A stretch of 64,000 nt of DNA from Haloplanus sp. CK5-1 (GTDB lineage Archaea; Halobacteriota; Halobacteria; Halobacteriales; Haloferacaceae), in NCBI RefSeq assembly GCF_037201915.1, contig NZ_CP147505.1, positions 2,542,001-2,606,000 of the forward strand. The letters are read 5' to 3'. This document shows, one piece after another, positions 1 to 8,549 of the stretch. Each line of letters begins with the position of its first letter. The first letter of the stretch is position 1. The notes below the pieces were generated by a model. The model searched no databases, had not been told where the DNA came from, and worked only from the letters and a program-made list of their open reading frames with translations. The position numbers were made by a program, and so were the translations under genes.

Positions 1-2339
1 AAATTCGGGCGAGCAACTGGTACGTAGTAGTTCCCGGTTCCATCCACCCATCTGGCGGTATCTACCATCTCGAAAAAGAGCGCCCTATCGGGGAACTGGA
101 AACCGACGACATTCCCGAAAGGCTCCGCCCCGCTACCGATTCCTACGACGGCGAGAACATCGAACTTTCGGGAGATTCGACAGACCGCTGTTTCACGAAT
201 GAGTTGGGTATGTCACTCGATGAGGTACGAGAGTACGATGAGAAACTCGATGAACTGCTGAGAACCCCACCTCGGCCAGACCTCGACGCTGACATACAGG
301 ATGACAGTGCTGTTGACGGCCACCTCATCTGGCGACTTCGATGGCATCACTTCCAGTTAGCCGACATCGAGGCTATCTGGCGACAGTACCGCCCTCGCTC
401 GAAACTGGAGCGCGACGAGTGGGTCAAGCGACGGCTCCGCGAGTGTGGGATGCACGACGAACGCTGTCGCTATGATGGAAGCGAGCAATCCATCACCCTC
501 CCCGAAACCCCGTCATACTCTGACTGGGACTGGCAGACTGGCACTACGGGCGATGAGACAGCCCTGACGCTGGAAGAAGCGCGTACCCGATGCCAGAGAC
601 GCATCGATACGGCTCTCAGCAACGGGGCGCACACGCTGATAGACGCCCTGCCAGCGATGGGGAAAAGTAGCGGTGTCATTCGGGGAGCAGCGAAGACTGA
701 GACTCCCATCAGTGTGTTCACTGCTCGGCACGACCTCTATGGTCAGTACAGCGAATGGTGCGAGGAACACGGCCTATCGTATCATCGGCTTCCGTCCTTC
801 CACGAGGACTGTCCTACGGCTCGTGGCGAACACGGTGATGACTGGCGCGAGAAGGTACTCGACATCTACGACGAGGGAGTGATGGCCAACGAGATTCACA
901 AGTGGGCCGAGCAGTATTTCGGTCAGTCACTCCCCTGTGATGACGGGCAAGAGTGTCCCTACAAACAGGGATGGGATTTCGAATCTGACGAGTACGATGT
1001 CCTCATCGGTCACTACCAGCACGCCTACAATCCAGACATCACGGCAGGGCGAGTCGCCGTCTTCGATGAGTTCCCTGCCGATTCGTTCCTGTTGGAATTC
1101 GAGGGCGACACGGTTACATCAGCGGTGTCGGCCTACGTTTCCGAACACGACGGCCTTCCCTTCGAAGACTTCACCGAACTGGTCGAAGTTCGTAACTCCG
1201 AAGAAGGGAAAGAAGCGCGCGAGTGGTTCGATGCCGACGACCTCGAACGAGACGGTGAGCCTGTCCTGAAAGATACGAGCGGGTCGGCCAATGCCTACGC
1301 GCCCCTACTCACATACACGATCCTCATCGGAGAGAACCTCGGGAACGGATGGGAACACGCCGACCTTGATAAAGGAGCAGGGGTCGGCACTCACCGCAAG
1401 GCGGCACAGAACCGAGATTCGGGCGAGGTGTTTCTACTCCTGCCGCCAGAACTGGATGGCGCGAGCGGTGTCATCGCCCTCGACGGAACGCCGACGCCCG
1501 ACCTCTGGCAACTGGCGGTCGATACTGGATTGAGCCACGCGCAAGTACTATCGGACGAGGAGCGGGCCGACTATCTCACCGATGCACTCGGTGATTCCAT
1601 CATCCAAACGACGGAGGCCACCAAGACGTATTCGAGCGGTACCTATGTCTCCCCAGAGAAGGATGGCCTTCTCTTCGAAGCGGTGGCCGAGCGTGAAGAG
1701 ACGAAGCCTGCCCTCATCTCGACAACAGAGGCCATTCGCCAATACGAGCAAGAAGGTGTACTCGCCTCTATCGGAACGCACGAGCACTACGGCAATCTGA
1801 AAGGGACGAACGAATTCCAACAGGAGCGGGTCGGCATCGTAGCAGGGAGCCAGCACTACGGAGACGATTACGTCGAACGATGGGGCGCACTCGCTGGCCA
1901 GAGTGTCGAACGCGGGGACGGCAAAGGGATGGACCTCGACTATGGCGAGTTCGGGAATAAGGTTCTCCGTCATATGCGAGAGCACGAGGTACTCCAAGCC
2001 GTACTCCGGTTCGGGCGAGACGGTGATGGTGCGAACATCTACGTCCACACTGCCGCCTTACCCGAGTGGGTTCCCGTCGAAGCAGAAGGGCACATCGAAC
2101 GCTGGAGTAAGGGAACACGCGAGGTCGTGGAAGTGCTGGAGGCTAAGGCTCCCAACGAATGGCGGACAGCAGATGTTGCAGAAAAGGTTGACATCTCTAC
2201 ACGGCAAGTGCGGACGAATCTTGACCAACTTGCTGAAGCTGGCTATGTTGAGAAGCGAACAGAAGGTCGGGGAATCACGTGGGTTGTTGAAGATGAGACG
2301 ATAGACCGCCTCGGTCAAGTTGAGTTCCGCTCGTCTTAG
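1..2339 (+). CDS. Primase-polymerase/helicase-like replication protein, 5' end outside the window
   Basis: The reading frame is open from the first bases, so the true start lies to the left. The first 20 visible residues (core YVVVPGSIHPSGG) match the end of a bifunctional primase-polymerase domain. A P-loop-like ALPAMGKSSG follows at about residue 215, then an acidic Walker B-like VFDEFP near residue 350. An arginine-finger-like QAVLRFGRDGDG lies near residue 660, and a winged helix-turn-helix (TADVAEKVDISTRQVR) occupies the last 60 residues. Cysteines around residues 260-315 (EDCP, PCDDGQECPY) could bind metal. Such proteins start replication of haloarchaeal viruses and plasmids. With the convergent integrase and tRNA fragment next to it, this is the replication module of an integrated element. 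Replication role is inferred; exact family is uncertain. Confidence 0.75.
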   Translation, partial: IRASNWYVVVPGSIHPSGGIYHLEKERPIGELETDDIPERLRPATDSYDGENIELSGDSTDRCFTNELGMSLDEVREYDEKLDELLRTPPRPDLDADIQDDSAVDGHLIWRLRWHHFQLADIEAIWRQYRPRSKLERDEWVKRRLRECGMHDERCRYDGSEQSITLPETPSYSDWDWQTGTTGDETALTLEEARTRCQRRIDTALSNGAHTLIDALPAMGKSSGVIRGAAKTETPISVFTARHDLYGQYSEWCEEHGLSYHRLPSFHEDCPTARGEHGDDWREKVLDIYDEGVMANEIHKWAEQYFGQSLPCDDGQECPYKQGWDFESDEYDVLIGHYQHAYNPDITAGRVAVFDEFPADSFLLEFEGDTVTSAVSAYVSEHDGLPFEDFTELVEVRNSEEGKEAREWFDADDLERDGEPVLKDTSGSANAYAPLLTYTILIGENLGNGWEHADLDKGAGVGTHRKAAQNRDSGEVFLLLPPELDGASGVIALDGTPTPDLWQLAVDTGLSHAQVLSDEERADYLTDALGDSIIQTTEATKTYSSGTYVSPEKDGLLFEAVAEREETKPALISTTEAIRQYEQEGVLASIGTHEHYGNLKGTNEFQQERVGIVAGSQHYGDDYVERWGALAGQSVERGDGKGMDLDYGEFGNKVLRHMREHEVLQAVLRFGRDGDGANIYVHTAALPEWVPVEAEGHIERWSKGTREVVEVLEAKAPNEWRTADVAEKVDISTRQVRTNLDQLAEAGYVEKRTEGRGITWVVEDETIDRLGQVEFRSS

Positions 2340-2442
2340 ACAGAGGCACGAGGGTTGCGGAAGTTTCCCATATTAGAACACGTTATGCCAGAGTTCCGGA
2401 AAACCCCCGACCCCCACGTGTTTCGGAGAGAGATGAGCGGAG

Positions 2443-3468
2443 TTAGAGGTTCGTCAATTCACTCTGCCGTGCTTGTCGCTTCTCCTCCCTCGAACGAGCG
2501 TCGTAGTGTTCTTCCAAGGTGTCAACAGAGACGGCCATCCGTTCCGAAGCAATCGACTTGCTCACGTTCGAGTTGAGGTGATGATGAATGGCACTCCGCC
2601 GAATGGGGTGTGGTGATACGGAAGATGGGCAGGCCGAGTAATGGTTCGATTCCGTCGCTTCACACGTATCTACATCCCTGCCGTGTGGACATTCCTTCCC
2701 GTGGTAGCAGGATCGAGTCACCCTGTAGACGATGGACTGGACGGCGTTGCCAGAGATACGACCGTTCGACGTAGTGAACAGTGGCTCTCTCCCATCAGAT
2801 TCGGCGTGTGGTATCCGGTTATGCGAGAGGTAGTCATCTACTGCTTCAGAGAGGCCAGCATCGAGTATCGACAGATTCCGCTCACCCTCCTGCTTGAGTT
2901 TCAGCGGTGTGCTGACGCTCGCATCAGGCCGGTGCTGTACCTCGATATACTCGTCTTCGGAGTGCCAGTCTGCTACATCGAGCGAGACACAGGCCCCTCT
3001 CCGCATCCCCGTGTGGTACAGCAAAGTGAAGATGACGTGTTCCTTCGAGGCGTATTCATATTTCCGCAGATGCTCACGGATGGCACACGCTTCCTCGTGA
3101 GTGATTGCACCATCTCGAACAGCCTCTCCCTTCGAGACCTTCGGGATGATGAGTTTCTCCGAGATGCCTGTCTCGATTGCTTCGATTGATTCGCAGTATC
3201 GGAGAAATACCCTGAAGGTGCGGAGTTGTTGTTCGAGGGTTATGTCTGCCACATCACCTTGCGCAATACGCCAGTTCTTGTAGTTCTCGCAGTCACGGCC
3301 AGACAGTTCGTTGAGATTCTCGATTGAAGCGTGTTCGCACCACTTCAGGAAGTGTTTCAGTCTGTAGCGATGGTTCTGGATGGTGCTTTCCGAAGCGTCT
3401 TGGCCCCGTGATTTGAGGTACTGGTCTACCGCTTCCTCTGGTACGATAGGTTCGAGCGATTGTGTCAT
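2443..3468 (-). CDS. Tyrosine integrase of the left element
   Basis: This 341-aa protein is a site-specific tyrosine recombinase. It has a SAM-like N-terminal DNA-binding domain (roughly residues 5-95) and a catalytic domain. The first arginine lies in HTGMRRGA, the HxxR box is HPIRR and the nucleophile is the tyrosine in EEHYDARS near the C-terminus. A cysteine-rich insert (CYHGKECPHGRDVDTC ... CPSS) sits before the HxxR box and recurs in two other integrases here. I chose the ATG that starts MTQSLEP because the longer frame upstream runs antisense through a tRNA fragment. The gene converges with the primase-helicase gene and starts about 35 bp from the tRNA-Val 3' fragment, the expected int-att layout. 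It probably integrated and excises that element. Confidence 0.9.
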   Translation of the reverse strand: MTQSLEPIVPEEAVDQYLKSRGQDASESTIQNHRYRLKHFLKWCEHASIENLNELSGRDCENYKNWRIAQGDVADITLEQQLRTFRVFLRYCESIEAIETGISEKLIIPKVSKGEAVRDGAITHEEACAIREHLRKYEYASKEHVIFTLLYHTGMRRGACVSLDVADWHSEDEYIEVQHRPDASVSTPLKLKQEGERNLSILDAGLSEAVDDYLSHNRIPHAESDGREPLFTTSNGRISGNAVQSIVYRVTRSCYHGKECPHGRDVDTCEATESNHYSACPSSVSPHPIRRSAIHHHLNSNVSKSIASERMAVSVDTLEEHYDARSREEKRQARQSELTNL

Positions 3469-3502
3469 TGGCTTTCCTCTTGGTTGGCACAATCGCCAGA
3501 TT

Positions 3503-3530
3503 GGAGGCGGTTCGAATCCGCCCCAACCCA
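3503..3530 (+). other. tRNA-Val 3'-end fragment, probable attachment site
   Basis: The stretch holds a perfect T-arm (GGCGG, loop TTCGAAT, CCGCC) followed by CCAACCC and a discriminator A, the last third of a tRNA. No matching 5' half (GGGTTGG) lies upstream within tRNA distance. From memory, haloarchaeal tRNA-Val(GAC) has this acceptor stem. The fragment lies just upstream of an integrase start, so it is most simply the duplicated attachment core of the element to its left, with the intact tRNA expected beyond the window edge. Confidence 0.7.
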
Positions 3531-3769
3531 TCCTCTCTTCCGCGATCTTGTAGGACAGGATATCGCACTCTGAGCCTGTTGAACCCGGTGTTTTCACTCC
3601 CGGCGACCAACTGCCGAGTTTGAATTCGTCATCGAAACCGACGATGCTGTCTTGCACCCCGGACACGTCCTCGCATTTCGTTGAAGGAGAAATAAAACCA
3701 CCGGGACATCTACTACCAGCGACGGAACCCATACCGCTTATCAAGCACGGTGAGTAACTGTGGTGTGCG

Positions 3770-3844
3770 GGGCTGCTGGTCTAGTCCGGTTATGACGTCG
3801 CCTTCACACGGCGAAGGTCCGAAGTTCAAATCTTCGGCAGCCCA
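3770..3844 (+). tRNA. tRNA-Val (anticodon CAC)
   Basis: A complete cloverleaf can be drawn. The acceptor is GGGCTGC/GCAGCCC with discriminator A, the anticodon stem is TCGCC/GGCGA around loop TTCACAC (anticodon CAC, reading GUG), and the T-arm is CGAAG/CTTCG around TTCAAAT. CCA is not encoded, as usual in archaea. It reads valine codons. It lies about 240 bp after the tRNA fragment that ends the left element. Confidence 0.95.
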
Positions 3845-3878
3845 CTTTCTCAGTCTTCCGCGTGACCACGTAGTCACT

Positions 3879-4005
3879 GGTGCAGTCGTGAACGTCAAAA
3901 CAGTGCAGATGCACCACCTGTCACTGCAACGGTGCAGGCGTGAACGCCAAAATAGTGCAGATGCACCGCCTGTCACTGCGAATGGTGCAGACGTGAACGG
4001 TGAAT
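3879..4005 (+). repeat. 52-53 bp tandem repeat, about 2.4 units
   Basis: Units start with GGTGCAG at 3879, 3931 and 3984. Each runs through GTGAACG, AGTGCAGATGCACC and CTGTCACTGC with a few substitutions. The third unit is partial. The repeat lies directly downstream of the tRNA and is in no convincing gene. Its role is unknown; replication or partition iterons and recombination leftovers are both possible. Confidence 0.8.
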
Positions 4006-4570
4006 CAGTGAATCGGTGAATCGACACCGACCACACCGATCTTGTCAACACCACTCACCGACAGAACAGGCACTAAAATAGAACAAACGACGGACTGGCT
4101 GCACGACCATACCGCGAACCCGAGTAGTGCGGGCACCGGTTGTGACGGGGCGGTCGAGGTCTGTTTTCCACGGCGTACGTGTGCGTGTAGAGTCGGTGTT
4201 TACGGGCTTGATTTGAAGAAATATATTTTTTCATGCATAAACTCTATCAACACAACACCCGGAATGGGCGTGCTGACAGTACACCGGCACCGATTAAGCG
4301 CACGACCATACAGCAGAATTAACCCCTTGAATTCCACGGTGAATCACTCGTCGAACACGCCGAGTTTCTACGGCGGTTAAGAGGGGGGTACAGGGCTTCT
4401 TAACCAAATACGGGTAGGTTAAGAGACGCTATAGCTCCTCAGATGTGTGTGTTCAATAGGTAGTGGTTAAGGGGATTTACCCCCTGGAGTGAGAATGGTC
4501 GGTTGACCGGGGGTCGTGCCCGCACTTGCCGGGCGGGCTCGCTCAGTCGCCGGTTGGCTTATCAGATTCT
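4006..4570. other. Gene-free stretch with clustered GGTTAAG motifs
   Basis: No convincing gene is seen. The second half carries GGTTAAG at 4375, 4417 and 4465 and its reverse complement at 4399. TTAACC also occurs at 4319, so five related motifs fall within about 150 bp. An AT-rich run (AAATATATTTTTTC) lies near 4217. The pattern could be a protein-binding cluster such as an operator or replication origin of a small element, but nothing proves this. Confidence 0.45.
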
Positions 4571-5677
4571 TTACTCGTCCTTGCCGGGGAGAATATCGAG
4601 CGGGATGCCCGTGAATCCGGCTTGCGTAGGTTCGCCGCAGTGCCGGCACTCCCAATACAGGTGAGCGCGTTCTGCCCCGCCGTCGCGGTCGTCGCGTAGC
4701 GCATCAGGCCGCTTGATGGGGTGACTAAAATCGACGCCGCAATTGGGATTCATGCACGTCCAATCGGGCTCCTTGTTCTTGCGGAAATTCACGCTTTTCG
4801 CACCGCACGCAGGGCACCCTGTTTCGTGATTGCCCGTCACGTCGTGCACCCGCGGATTCGGCGGGGAGTAGTGAGGGTTGCCGTCACGGCCGCCGTCACG
4901 AATACTGTTCACGCCGCGTTCGAGCGGGCGGTGCTCGGGGTGCTGGCCGCCGCAATTATCACACCTGTCGGGACCGTTCGACGACGGGTCGTTCCGACCA
5001 GCGAACTCGGAAGTGTCCTCAATGAACACCGGCAGTCCGTCAAGAGCGGGATGGTGCGGGACTGCGTCATCATCACTGTTATCAACGTTCTTGAACGCAG
5101 TGAGTTGCTGCTGGTCGTCGCTGTCCGGTGACTTGGTTTTTGCGGCGATTGTGTCTTCGATTTCGGTGATGCGCTCGACGGTGGCGACGTCATCGGCACT
5201 CAGCGGGCTTGCCGGGCGACCGTCGCTCTCACTGCCCGCGTTTTTGTCAACAGTTTCATCGTCGAATCGAAAGTGCCGAAGTCCCGGCTGGTTATCCGGG
5301 TCCGTGACAGTGTCTTTAACGTGTACGCGGTGTTCGTGCCGGTGCTGGTCAGCTGGCCGCGGGTCTTCCGCGATCGGTGACGCGACGACGACCCGTCCCT
5401 TGAGCGAAGGGTAGTGGTTGCCGGCTGGCATGCGGATATTCGGACCGGGAGTGTGTCGGATACCGTCGTTCCGAAGGTCGATGTAGCCTTGGATGAGGGC
5501 TTCTCGGTCGAGTTCGATGCTGTTCGGGATTGGCGGCAGTTCGTTGACTGATTTGCACAGTACGCTGATTGCTCCGCGTCGAACTTGCCCGGTCTCGATG
5601 ATGCGTGACGGGTCTGCCAATCTGGTCGGGGGCGTGGTGTGACGGCGTGGGGTGCCGCGAGCGGCTCTTCGGGTCAT
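4571..5677 (-). CDS. Zinc-ribbon-rich hypothetical protein
   Basis: This 368-aa protein is not one I recognise. Its first two thirds are acidic and low in predicted structure. The C-terminal 130 residues carry CxxC knuckles: CDNCGG, CPACGA paired with CMNPNCG, and CRHCGE. These suggest two or three zinc ribbons that could bind nucleic acid or protein. The ATG start (MTRRAARG) is followed by a basic N-terminus unlike the rest, so a later start is possible. It stands alone between the tandem-repeat region and an IS. Haloarchaeal viruses and plasmids often carry such proteins, but a function cannot be assigned. Confidence 0.6.
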   Translation of the reverse strand: MTRRAARGTPRRHTTPPTRLADPSRIIETGQVRRGAISVLCKSVNELPPIPNSIELDREALIQGYIDLRNDGIRHTPGPNIRMPAGNHYPSLKGRVVVASPIAEDPRPADQHRHEHRVHVKDTVTDPDNQPGLRHFRFDDETVDKNAGSESDGRPASPLSADDVATVERITEIEDTIAAKTKSPDSDDQQQLTAFKNVDNSDDDAVPHHPALDGLPVFIEDTSEFAGRNDPSSNGPDRCDNCGGQHPEHRPLERGVNSIRDGGRDGNPHYSPPNPRVHDVTGNHETGCPACGAKSVNFRKNKEPDWTCMNPNCGVDFSHPIKRPDALRDDRDGGAERAHLYWECRHCGEPTQAGFTGIPLDILPGKDE

Positions 5678-5795
5678 ATATTACTGTTGATTCGTGTCGA
5701 CCATAACTGTGAGCAGGCGGTCGAACCTATGTCGTTACATTAATGTGAAGTGTCGGTGGGGAAGAGATTATTTTGGACGTTGATACAAGGCGACT

Positions 5796-6864
5796 GAGGG
5801 TGTCATAGAACAGTTCGCATACCAAAGAGCAGGGTGAACGCTGAGGTGGAATGAGTTCAGCGACCCTGCAAGATGATCCTTCGGTAGAATCGTTCTTCAA
5901 TGCCGTGGAAACGGAGACGTTGGCGTTGTTCGAGCACCTCTCCTTCGAGTTTCTTGAAGGGTTCGACGTGTTCGCCCCGGCGGAGACGGGGCGAACACGA
6001 GATCTTGAGCCGCCCGAGATGATGCGTGGCTTTCTCCATTGCTATTACAAGAACATCTACGGTATCCGTCCGGTTGCACGAGAACTGAACAACACCGTTG
6101 TCTGGCTCAGCTGTAGCTTCGATCGACCGCCGTCGAGAGACGCGGTCGATCGATTCCTCACTGATCTTGAGCACGTTGTTGACCGGGTCTTCGACCATCT
6201 CGTCGAGCAGGCCGCCTTGCGGGGCCTGCTCGACTTGACGTATTCTATCGATTCAACCGACGTGAGAGCGATGCCCGCCGATCCAGACGCATCGAAGTGC
6301 TATGATCCAACCGATGACGAGTACTACTACGGCTACGGCTGCACGATCGTCTCAACCGGGCAAAAGATCCCGATTGCAGCCGAGTTCACCGAGAGCAAAC
6401 AAGCACCAGAAGAGACGGCGATGCGCGTCACGCGTGACGCGCTCGCCGTCGGGAAACCGATGTGGATGCTTGGAGACAGTGCCTACGACACGCTCGACTG
6501 GCACGACCACCTGCTGGCCGCAGGGGTCGTGCCAGTCGCTCCGTACAATCCACGAAACACCGACGACCCGAAAGATATCGAGTACAGGGTAGAAGACCGC
6601 ATTGAAAAACACAGCAACGACGTTCAGCTGAAGCAATCAACGCTAGACGAGACGTACAACCGCCGGAGTGGCGTCGAACGAACCAACGAATCAGTCAAGG
6701 GCTGCGGCCTCGGGCGAACGCACGCCCGAGGCCGCGTCCATGCACGAGCGCAGGTGTTCCTCGCGTTGTGTCTGCGCCTCGTCGTCGCAATCACCAACTA
6801 CGAACGCGGAGACAATCCGGGAAGCACAATCATCACGGTGTGAGAAGAGTTCTATGACACCCTC
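5796..6864 (+). mobile_element. 1069-bp DDE insertion sequence, copy 1
   Basis: The element is bounded by a terminal inverted repeat beginning GAGGGTGTCATAGAAC and encodes one transposase. Five copies occur in the window. Copies 1 and 5 have a Met-Ser transposase start, copies 2-4 Met-Arg. This copy alone lacks a target duplication: the left flank ends GGCGACT and the right begins TCTCTGT. One side has therefore been rearranged or deleted after insertion. Confidence 0.95.
5851..6843 (+). CDS. DDE transposase (330 aa), copy 1
   Basis: This is the single transposase of the 1069-bp IS. It catalyses strand transfer of the element. A DDE triad is visible: Asp in SIDSTDVRA, Asp in LGDSAYDT and Glu in GVERTNESVKG, followed by the arginine-rich tail typical of IS4/IS5-type enzymes. 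The family within IS4/IS5 is not certain; the 8-bp duplications at two copies recall the ISH1 group of IS5. The gene contains six long perfect inverted repeats of 12-20 bp (5967-5999, 6119-6153, 6202-6234, 6423-6442, 6495-6538, 6704-6735), unusual for a coding sequence. The ATG follows the left inverted repeat by about 30 bp. Confidence 0.95.
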   Translation: MSSATLQDDPSVESFFNAVETETLALFEHLSFEFLEGFDVFAPAETGRTRDLEPPEMMRGFLHCYYKNIYGIRPVARELNNTVVWLSCSFDRPPSRDAVDRFLTDLEHVVDRVFDHLVEQAALRGLLDLTYSIDSTDVRAMPADPDASKCYDPTDDEYYYGYGCTIVSTGQKIPIAAEFTESKQAPEETAMRVTRDALAVGKPMWMLGDSAYDTLDWHDHLLAAGVVPVAPYNPRNTDDPKDIEYRVEDRIEKHSNDVQLKQSTLDETYNRRSGVERTNESVKGCGLGRTHARGRVHARAQVFLALCLRLVVAITNYERGDNPGSTIITV

Positions 6865-7039
6865 TCTCTGTTCCTAAAATAAGCAATTACTTCTAATGCC
6901 TACTATAGTAGTTGCTGAATATGGAACGCCCGTAATTAACAACTGCCAGTAGATCCGACGGTCGAATCACGACTTTGGTACTTCGGTTTCAGGTACTATC
7001 CGAGATATCTCGGATACGCTACGTCGGAACTCCCACTCA
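6865..7039. other. Short inter-IS segment with two palindromes
   Basis: Between IS copy 1 and the IS630 element lie a perfect 12-bp palindrome CTACTATAGTAG (6900-6911) and a perfect 20-bp palindrome built on TATCCGAGAT (6997-7016). No gene is seen. The palindromes may be operators or relics of an older element end. Confidence 0.6.
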
Positions 7040-8161
7040 TAGTGTCTAGGGAACTGTTTTACCGATAGAGACGCTGGCGTTGGTAATGGGTCGGCTTGAC
7101 GATATCACGCTCGAAGAACTCTACGATCTCAAGGACCAGATCGACGAAGGGAAGCCGCGAGAACGTGTTCTCGCGGCGATCGGGCGCAAGAAGGGCGATC
7201 AACTGGATACACTGGCTGACCGCCACGGTGTTGTCGAGAAAACGATTCGCAACTGGCTCGATCGGTTCAAGGAAGAACCGATCGAGCAGGCACCTTACGA
7301 CGCTCCTCGACCAGGAGGTCCAGCAAAAATCGAGGGCAAAGATCGTGAGCGACTGTTCGAGCAGTTGCAACAGCCGCCGACCGAACTCGGATACGACCAG
7401 CAAGCGTGGTCAGCGAAACTCTTGCTTCATCACGCCAAAGAGGAATACGGCGTCGAATACCACGAAACCTACGCGTATGACTTGTTGAAAGAGGCCGGGC
7501 TGTCCTTGCGGACAGCACGGCCTCAACATCATGAAGCCGACCCTGAAGAGAAAACTGAGTTTCAGGAGACAGTCGAAAAAAACGGCCCGAACTAACCGAG
7601 AAAACTGTCGTTGTTGTCGATCAGTTCACCAAGCACGTCGGAACTGTTCAGCGACGTGGCTTCTACCCAATTGGCTCAAACCCGACAATAGAGGTTGCAA
7701 CAGCGTGGGATTCAGTGACGGTGCTGGGCGCTGTCACCGACGACGGTGACAGCTTCTTCTGCTGGACAGAAGAGAATCTCACACGGAACCACGGGATTCG
7801 GCTGTTAGAAGCGCTGAAAGACAAGTTCGGTGAGGAGTTAGTGGTGTTTCTGGATCGAGCGGGTTACTTCTACGCGAGGGATCTGTGGGAGCACGTGAGT
7901 GGTGAGCGCGAGACCGAAACTGTCGGAGACAGTTCGGTCTCGTGCGTGCGAGGGGATGATCTCGAAGTGTGGTACTTCCCGTCGAAACTTCCCGAATTGA
8001 ACGCTGTCGAAGGGTGCTGGGACCAATTGCAAGAGTGGTTCAAGTATCGCCTTATGCCAGATCTCTCGACGCTGAAAGAATGCATTCCACGAGGATTGAG
8101 CGCGATCACCGAACCGAACATCTGGCCGTATCTCACCGGTAAAGATTTGAACTAAACACTA
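7040..8161 (+). mobile_element. IS630-family element, copy 1
   Basis: The element is flanked by TA on both sides (7040-7041 and 8160-8161), the target that IS630 elements duplicate. Short imperfect inverted ends (GTGTCTAG and CTAAACAC) lie inside. It carries one transposase split over two frames. The second IS630 copy at 56385-57532 is clearly related but has different ends. Confidence 0.8.
7086..8155 (+). CDS. IS630 transposase, two frames joined by -1 slippage
   Basis: The first frame (7086-7595) encodes a helix-turn-helix DNA-binding half (VLAAIGRKKGDQL, VVEKTIRNWLDRF). The second frame (about 7575-8155) gives the DDE catalytic core: Asp in VVVVDQFTKH, Asp in VFLDRAGYF and Glu in VEGCWDQL. 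The frames overlap at a run of seven A (gaaaaaaac), and a -1 shift there joins them in the right order. The distant second copy has the same A7 at the same place, so this is programmed frameshifting or slippage, not decay. Perfect inverted repeats lie inside the gene, for example a 12-bp stem CTCGATCGGTTC near 7258-7287. Confidence 0.85.
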
Positions 8162-8549
8162 TCAGTCACAGTACGAAGTCTCGTAACCACTCCCAGCTCT
8201 CGATATTGTTAGGCTCAGTTGCTCGTGCCCGAGTGACGTTCAACGACCCAATGATTAGCAGCCATGCGCCACGCCGTAGAGGCAGCGAACCAGAGGACGA
8301 ACCCGCCGTCGAATGGAATCGTTCAGTAGCTGAACGAAAGCAACTGCAGTGCACTCAGAGACGGTAATATCGACGATTACTCCGACGCTGTCGTGCGATT
8401 ACGAATGAGAAATCGGCGATGGGCGCTGCAGGCCTTGGTCATTCGGCGTGATAACTCCTACTTTTGACCGATTCAGTCGCTCTACTCGTTGGTTTGTGAT
8501 GGCCAGTACCCGAGACTCGTGTGGTTCGCCCAACCCAAGACGACTAACC
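8162..8549. other. Non-coding stretch before the second integrase
   Basis: No convincing gene is visible. Just upstream of the integrase start, at about 8521-8537, the string GGTTCGCCCAACCCA resembles the tRNA-Val 3' end at 3511-3530 with an internal deletion. It could be a decayed attachment site, but the match is short. Confidence 0.35.

Noticed and set aside
3531-3610. A second, decayed tRNA after the attachment fragment
   Set aside because: CACTCTGAG and CCCGGTG...CTCCCGG look tRNA-like, but stems do not pair well enough to call.
7086-8155. IS630 copy 1 as a decayed pseudogene because of its two frames
   Set aside because: The same A7 junction and frame order is kept in the diverged second copy, which argues for programmed slippage.
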